NCBI GenBank assembly: GCA_048262255.1
Contig: JBLXFH010000001.1
Location: forward strand, 620,001 to 684,000
DNA length: 64,000 nucleotides
Reading direction: 5' to 3'
From: JABMNT01 sp048262255
GTDB lineage: Bacteria; Pseudomonadota; Alphaproteobacteria; Rhodospirillales; Casp-alpha2
Numbering within the stretch: position 1 is the stretch's first letter; every line of letters starts with the position of its first letter. This document shows positions 59,810-64,000 of this stretch, in pieces. The notes under the pieces are model-generated. The model worked only from the letters and a program-made list of their open reading frames with translations. It ran no database searches and was not told the origin of the DNA. A program made the translations under genes and the position numbers.

Positions 59810-61705
59810 TCAGCCCATGCGCCCCCCGTCATCGCGGGTGATCGCAACCACGGCCGAGCGCGGTGTTGTGTCGCCCCCGTCGGGGAAATGACTGTCGCCT
59901 TTTTCACCTGGATGCTGAACACCGATAAACAAGGTCTGGCGGTCCGCACTCCAGGCAAAACCCGTGATTTCAGACTCTTTTGGTCCGACAAGAAAGCGCT
60001 TGATCTCGCCTGTGTCCGGGTCGCCCACCAGCATCTGGTTATTGCCCATTCCGGCAAAGTCCTTGGCATTGGAGTAATTGCCATCGGTCTGAATCCAGAG
60101 CAGCCCGGTTGAATCAAAGGCCAATCCATCCGGAGAATTGAACATGTTGTCCGCCGAAACATTTTTCGAACCGCCATAGGCATCGTTATGCAACGTCGGG
60201 TTTCCGGCCATAACAAACAAATCCCAGCTAAAACCGGCTGATGTGTGATCCGCATTATCGGGACGCCACCGAACCACCTGACCGTAATTATTGCCAGCCC
60301 GCGGGTTGGGGCCACCAACGGGTGTATCATCACCACCCGCATTGGGTTTCTTGCCGCGGTTTTTATTGTTGGTCAGCGCACAATAGACTTCCGCCTTACC
60401 CGGATGCGCCGTGACCCATTCCGGACGATCCATGGTCGTCCCGCCCGCAGCCGAAGCGGCAAGCCGGGTATGCAGACACACATCGGCAACGGATTTCATG
60501 CCCGTCGATTTGGGCGACAGCTCCAGCCATTCGCCGCGCATATCATCGGAGAACCGGGCCACATAAAGCGTTCCCGTTTCCAGCAAGTCCCGGTTGTTAC
60601 CACCTTGGGACATTCGGCCCGCACTGATAAATTTATAGAGATACTCGCCGCGTTCATCGTCACCCAGATACACGACAACCTGTCCGTTATCCGCGACAAC
60701 CAGTTCCGCGTTTTCATGTTTGAAGCGGCCCAGCGCTGTCCGTTTTTTGGGCGTTGACGTTGGATCCAGGGGGTCGATTTCAACAATATATCCGGCCCGG
60801 TTAACCTCGTTGGGATGCTTCGAAATATCAAAACGTTCATCCTGCGTCGCCCAGGCATAACCCCAGTCTTTTTTGGCAATGCCGTAGCGTTTCATCTCCG
60901 GTGTCAGTTCAAAGGCCTCATCGCTGCTGGAAAAATAACCATTGAAGTTTTCTTCGCAGGTCAGATAAGTGCCCCAGGGGGTGCGACCGTTGCCGCAATT
61001 GTTCCAGGTGCCTTTGCTCGTTGTGCCGCGGGGGTCGGCATTTGTTTTCAGCCGGTCATCGCCGCGCAGCGGGCCGGTGATTTCCATATCCGTATCCGCC
61101 GTAATGCGCCGGTTGAAAGGGCTGTCCTTAACGATCGACCATGTGCCGCCAGCTTGTGAGACTTCGCAAATGCTGACGCCGTGTCCGGCCTTGCCTTTGC
61201 GTACGTCATCGGCGGTTTCTGGCAAACCGGAAGCCCGGTTGCCATAAATGATGTTGCGGTTCACATATTCATTGTTGACCGCCAGAATGTTCCGCCCATC
61301 CTTTTGGAACATCGCCATCCCATCATTGTTATCGCCAAATGTGCGCTCCTGGCTGGCCCCGGTTCCGCGGCTGACCTGATCGAATTCAGGACTATCCGAC
61401 CACATGGCATCGCCCCATTTGGCGACGATATGCCAGTTGTAGCCCTTTGGTACCGTGATCGTATCCAGGCTATTGGCGGCAACCGCATCGAAGCCAAGAC
61501 GGCTGGCTGCGGCGGCCCGGAACGGTGTGAGCGCCGTGCTACCCATGACGAAAGCGCTGGCACCGAACGCGATGCCCTGACCGAGAAAGCCGCGTCGCGA
61601 CAAAGCGCGGCCGCAAATCCGGTCGAATTGTGTTTCGGCGGGTGGCGGATTTTGTATTTCATCGAAATCATCAAACGAGATTTCGCCATTGTCGGGTTTT
61701 TGCAT
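59810..61705 (-). CDS. phoX: PhoX-family alkaline phosphatase (Tat-exported)
   Basis: 631 residues, typical of PhoX. ALSRRGFLGQGIAFGASAFV carries the twin-arginine signal at about residue 36. CGNGRTPWGTYLTCEENFNG, YAWATQDERFDISKHPNEVN and VYLGDDERGEYLYKF are PhoX/DUF839 family blocks involved in Ca and Fe binding. It frees phosphate from phosphomonoesters in the periplasm during phosphate starvation. AGGAG lies ~8 bases before the ATG. A 13-base palindrome at 61799 is the only regulatory candidate seen; I found no clear PhoB box. Confidence 0.9.
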   Translation of the reverse strand: MQKPDNGEISFDDFDEIQNPPPAETQFDRICGRALSRRGFLGQGIAFGASAFVMGSTALTPFRAAAASRLGFDAVAANSLDTITVPKGYNWHIVAKWGDAMWSDSPEFDQVSRGTGASQERTFGDNNDGMAMFQKDGRNILAVNNEYVNRNIIYGNRASGLPETADDVRKGKAGHGVSICEVSQAGGTWSIVKDSPFNRRITADTDMEITGPLRGDDRLKTNADPRGTTSKGTWNNCGNGRTPWGTYLTCEENFNGYFSSSDEAFELTPEMKRYGIAKKDWGYAWATQDERFDISKHPNEVNRAGYIVEIDPLDPTSTPKKRTALGRFKHENAELVVADNGQVVVYLGDDERGEYLYKFISAGRMSQGGNNRDLLETGTLYVARFSDDMRGEWLELSPKSTGMKSVADVCLHTRLAASAAGGTTMDRPEWVTAHPGKAEVYCALTNNKNRGKKPNAGGDDTPVGGPNPRAGNNYGQVVRWRPDNADHTSAGFSWDLFVMAGNPTLHNDAYGGSKNVSADNMFNSPDGLAFDSTGLLWIQTDGNYSNAKDFAGMGNNQMLVGDPDTGEIKRFLVGPKESEITGFAWSADRQTLFIGVQHPGEKGDSHFPDGGDTTPRSAVVAITRDDGGRMG

Positions 61706-61798
61706 TTAAGACTCCTGTCATAAAAAGGGGGCGGGCGCTCTCCATATAGGGGAACGGCTGCGTTTTCGATTTGAGTCTTAACGCCAACGGTTTGCTGT

Positions 61799-61811
61799 TT
61801 TGTGTCACAAA
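61799..61811. repeat. Small palindrome between phoX and the TfoX-domain gene
   Basis: TTTGTG and CACAAA flank a single T. It lies ~95 bases upstream of the phoX start and ~30 bases past the end of the TfoX-like gene. It could be an operator. It is not a PhoB box, and the short arms make chance likely. Confidence 0.25.
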
Positions 61812-61839
61812 TGGGAAAGATTTGGGACTTCGGGTCAAG

Positions 61840-62169
61840 CTATTTAGGCGGCAGGGTTTTTACGAAATCGATTGCATAATGGGCGTATCGCAAAAGGTCC
61901 TCATCTTCGCTCATGGCGGCGGGTTCAATTGTCGCCCAGCCTTTCATCACTCGGCCCGTCAGGTCCATGGGCCGCACGTTCGGTTCCTTGAGAACGCAGG
62001 TGGCGCGCTCCACACCGATCCGGATAATCAGAGTGTCTTTGTGAATGCCGACACACATATTGCCGTTTAGCAAATAGCCAAAACCGCCAAACATGCGGGT
62101 TTCCACCAACTCCGGCTGATCGGCGAGGGCTTCCGCCAGACGATGCGCTAATCCTTCATCAAAGGCCAT
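61840..62169 (-). CDS. TfoX N-terminal-domain protein
   Basis: 109 residues. RMFGGFGYLLNGNMCVGIHK followed by LIIRIG is the TfoX/Sxy N-terminal domain signature. The C-terminal TfoX domain is absent, as in most alphaproteobacterial members. E. coli Sxy acts with CRP to induce competence genes; the role of the single-domain form is not established. It shares its strand with the small exported protein upstream (30-base gap). Confidence 0.88.
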   Translation of the reverse strand: MAFDEGLAHRLAEALADQPELVETRMFGGFGYLLNGNMCVGIHKDTLIIRIGVERATCVLKEPNVRPMDLTGRVMKGWATIEPAAMSEDEDLLRYAHYAIDFVKTLPPK

Positions 62170-62199
62170 GGCATATCCTGAAACCCGATTGCGGAGATT

Positions 62200-62475
62200 T
62201 TATTCCGTCGCTTTTTTCACCAGTTTTTGGGTGTCGCCATCATACGTAGCACCGCCGATCAAGGTCGCGGCGCACCAGATGGCGGCCGGTGGGAAAATCA
62301 GAATGGCCGCACAACCGGCAACGCCCGCCGCCTTGCCCGGGTTTTCCTTGGCGGCTTCAACCACCTTGTCCACCGTTGACTCGTTGTCCATAGGTTTGTC
62401 CGATTCAGCGGCATAACCAGCCACCGGGGCCAGCACAAGTAATGCCGCTGTCGCATAGGAAATAAATGGGCGCAT
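62200..62475 (-). CDS. Small exported hydrophobic protein of unknown function
   Basis: About 91 residues from the ATG near 62475, with AGGAGA just upstream. MRPFISYATAALLVLAPVAG followed by YAA is a signal peptide with cleavage after AYAA-type residues. The mature part is a charged stretch (ESTVDKVVEAAKENPGKA) followed by a hydrophobic, possibly membrane-inserted segment (CAAILIFPPAAIWCAATLIG) with two cysteines. No family recognised; a periplasmic or outer-envelope small protein is likely. Confidence 0.65.
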   Translation of the reverse strand: MRPFISYATAALLVLAPVAGYAAESDKPMDNESTVDKVVEAAKENPGKAAGVAGCAAILIFPPAAIWCAATLIGGATYDGDTQKLVKKATE

Positions 62476-62556
62476 TCGATGTCTCCTGATCGTCGGTTGA
62501 TCCCGTGCAGGGAGGCTATCCCAGCCCAATGGGGAAGGGAACCTTTATCTGCTCCC

Positions 62557-63300
62557 TCAGGTTTCCGTGCCGCCGTTCACCTGAATCATCTGACCATTGA
62601 TGAAAGCACCTTTTTCCGAGGCCAACAGAGAGACCGCCGCCGCCACTTCCTGCGGCGTGCCCAATCGCCCGGCGGGAATACGCGGCAGCATGGACTGAAT
62701 ATGCTGGGTATTTTCGGCGCTGTCGTCTTCCGGGCGGATGGGCCCCGGCGAGATAATGTTGGCGGTGATACCCTTTGCACCAAACTCCTTGGCCAGGGCC
62801 TTGGCCAATCCCCATGACCCGTGCTTCGAGACCGACACGGCAGCGCGGCCATTGTAACCATGGATGGCGTTCATACCGGCAAAATTGATGACCCGACCCC
62901 AGCCGCGCTCAACCATCCCAGGCAGACAGGCCCGCGCCAGCCAAATGGCGGCGTTCAGGTTGACATCGATCACGCTCTGCCAATCAGCTTCCGGCATTTC
63001 GAGAAATCCCGCTGACGGGCGGATTGCCGCATTATTGACCAGAACGTCGATCCCGCCATTAAAGGCCAGGGCCTGCGCAGCGACATCCGCATTCCCCGCA
63101 CGGTCTCCAACATTGCCCATAACCACAATTCCACGACCGCCAGCTTTTTCTACCGCCGCCAGTGTTTCGGCACAGGCATTCTTGTCCCTTGAGCCATTTA
63201 TAACGATGTCGAAACCATCTGCCGCCAAGGCCACGGCCACGGCGCGACCGATGTTGCGGCCAGACCCGGTGACCAATGCGGTGCGTTTACTGTTTGTCAT
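62557..63300 (-). CDS. SDR-family protein lacking the catalytic Ser and Tyr
   Basis: 247 residues from ATG 63300, with AAGGGAG upstream. ALVTGSGRNIGRAVAVALAA (8-27) binds NAD(P), VLVNNAA (86-92) is the NNAG-type motif, Asn115 is in place, and the C-terminal LLASEKGAFINGQ with VNGG is classical. The usual Ser reads Gly142 (NFAGMN) and the YxxxK motif reads VSVSK, so Tyr155 is Val while Lys159 remains. Either the reaction uses other residues or the protein is a binding protein. Normal FabG-like length. Confidence 0.85.
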   Translation of the reverse strand: MTNSKRTALVTGSGRNIGRAVAVALAADGFDIVINGSRDKNACAETLAAVEKAGGRGIVVMGNVGDRAGNADVAAQALAFNGGIDVLVNNAAIRPSAGFLEMPEADWQSVIDVNLNAAIWLARACLPGMVERGWGRVINFAGMNAIHGYNGRAAVSVSKHGSWGLAKALAKEFGAKGITANIISPGPIRPEDDSAENTQHIQSMLPRIPAGRLGTPQEVAAAVSLLASEKGAFINGQMIQVNGGTET

Positions 63301-63325
63301 GTCTACTCCCTTGTATGGTTCATTT

Positions 63326-63979
63326 TTATAATGGCCCTTCAGCCTTTTGGCGCAAGCGCCAAGCCAGAACCTCGATGCGATCCTGACCAAAAAACGGTTC
63401 CCCCTCAAGCACCATGCAGGGCACGCCCCAATGGCCCGTCGCAACCAGCTTGTCGCCGTTTTCGTCGACTTCGCGGTCATACGCATCCGCCTTGTTTTCT
63501 GCAAAACGGTCAATCTCGGCCGCCGACAATCCGGCAGTAGCGGCAACTTCAGTCAGATGATTGCCCGCATCCCAGCCGCGGACCCGGCCATCCCACAGCA
63601 ACCGCATCAGCGCTGCCAGATAGCTGCGCTCCTGGCCCAGCGCCCGCGCCGCCAATGCGCGTCGGGTCAGCTGCCGGATATGAGGCTGGTCGGCGAGGGG
63701 TTCACGGCTATCAGGTTCAAAAACCAGAGGGTCAGGAACCGGACGGGCAAAAGGAATATTGAGAAATTCGGCGAGCCGTTCTGCATCGAGGCGGTGATAA
63801 GCGGGGTAATTGGCATGCAGGATATTGAAATAGCCTGCGCGGCGCATGGCCCCCGGCCAGACATGACGGATATGAACTTCGGCGCCCCTTTCGTCCGCCA
63901 GAGCAAACAATCGATCCATCGCCAGATAGCAATAGGGGCTGCGAAAGGACCAATAGAGATCGAAGGCAAACGGTTTCAT
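63326..63979 (-). CDS. DsbA-family 2-hydroxychromene-2-carboxylate isomerase-like protein
   Basis: 217 residues. FDLYWSFRSPYCYLAMDRL matches the start of the HCCA isomerase / kappa-class glutathione transferase family, with Ser taking the place of the redox cysteines. GHWGVPCMVLEGEPFFGQDR is the cis-Pro region (VP). Members isomerise hydroxychromene carboxylates with glutathione in aromatic degradation, or have unknown roles. The SDR follows 25 bases downstream on the same strand, so the two probably share a transcript. Bases 63980-64000 hold nothing recognisable. Confidence 0.85.
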   Translation of the reverse strand: MKPFAFDLYWSFRSPYCYLAMDRLFALADERGAEVHIRHVWPGAMRRAGYFNILHANYPAYHRLDAERLAEFLNIPFARPVPDPLVFEPDSREPLADQPHIRQLTRRALAARALGQERSYLAALMRLLWDGRVRGWDAGNHLTEVAATAGLSAAEIDRFAENKADAYDREVDENGDKLVATGHWGVPCMVLEGEPFFGQDRIEVLAWRLRQKAEGPL

Positions 63980-64000
63980 GAAGGCAGCCTATCGGGTAAC

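Noticed and set aside
1..64000. CRISPR arrays, insertion sequences, prophage genes or toxin-antitoxin pairs
   Set aside because: No regular repeat-spacer pattern, transposase, integrase, phage structural or toxin-antitoxin gene was recognised on either strand.

Overview
The window looks like chromosome from an alphaproteobacterium, most likely a marine Rhodospirillales-type lineage. The taxonomic call is an inference from gene content and neighbourhood: a ubiH-like gene divergent from glnK-amtB with ftsK nearby, the CnoX / LON-domain / Trm112 / DUF971 row, a NIT-domain chemoreceptor and Tat-exported PhoX. It has not been checked by a database search. Base composition is moderate, with a visibly AT-richer stretch at about 22.4-30 kb.

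Bases 1-13.8 kb are one tightly packed rightward operon for an unusual acidic sugar and its attachment. It holds the 3' end of a PseG-like UDP-sugar hydrolase, an ATP-grasp ligase, a TylF-like methyltransferase and a NeuB-family nonulosonate synthase. These are followed by an SDR, an IMPase-like phosphatase, a PIG-L deacetylase, a HisC-like aminotransferase and a radical SAM/SPASM enzyme. Then come an HpcH/HpaI aldolase, a KdsB-like CMP-sugar synthetase, a Gfo/Idh dehydrogenase, a HAD phosphatase, a sulfotransferase-like protein, a D-2-hydroxyacid dehydrogenase and a twitch radical SAM enzyme. Many neighbours overlap by 4-8 bases (ATGA/GTGA). From 13.8 to 21.3 kb there are four methyltransferases, a GT2 glycosyltransferase and a 1067-residue fusion of a glycosyltransferase-like half to a heparinase II/III-like half.

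Bases 21.3-28.4 kb hold a leftward cassette: ACP, MaoC hydratase, SDR reductase, FkbH, a 37-residue membrane peptide, an SGNH protein and an MBOAT acyltransferase. A divergent KAS-III-like gene with altered active-site residues faces it. My reading is that the cassette builds a small (hydroxy)acyl or glyceryl group on a dedicated ACP and transfers it across the membrane to a surface glycan. It is the best candidate here for an under-described system.

Bases 28.5-41.1 kb continue the surface-polysaccharide locus: GT2, methyltransferases, cupin, a Wzy-like polymerase, a UXS-like epimerase, a ManC-type enzyme, and a WbpL/GT4/WbpV/WbpM-like set that suggests a QuiNAc-initiated undecaprenol-linked glycan. 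No Wzx flippase or ABC exporter is visible, so it may lie outside the window.

From 41.1 kb to the end the genes are mainly housekeeping: purH, an EAL phosphodiesterase, ftsK, a Fur-box-controlled three-gene operon ending in a DUF2325 protein, a UxaA-family dehydratase, and glnK-amtB with a sigma-54-type promoter. Then come ubiH, the PAS/DUF971/Trm112/LON/CnoX row, a prolyl-tRNA deacylase, tRNA-Gly(GCC), a methyl-accepting chemotaxis protein, PhoX, a TfoX N-domain protein, an SDR lacking its catalytic Ser and Tyr, and a DsbA-like isomerase. No CRISPR array, rRNA, transposase or prophage was recognised. No gene-free stretch reaches 300 bases; the longest, 27126-27424, is described.
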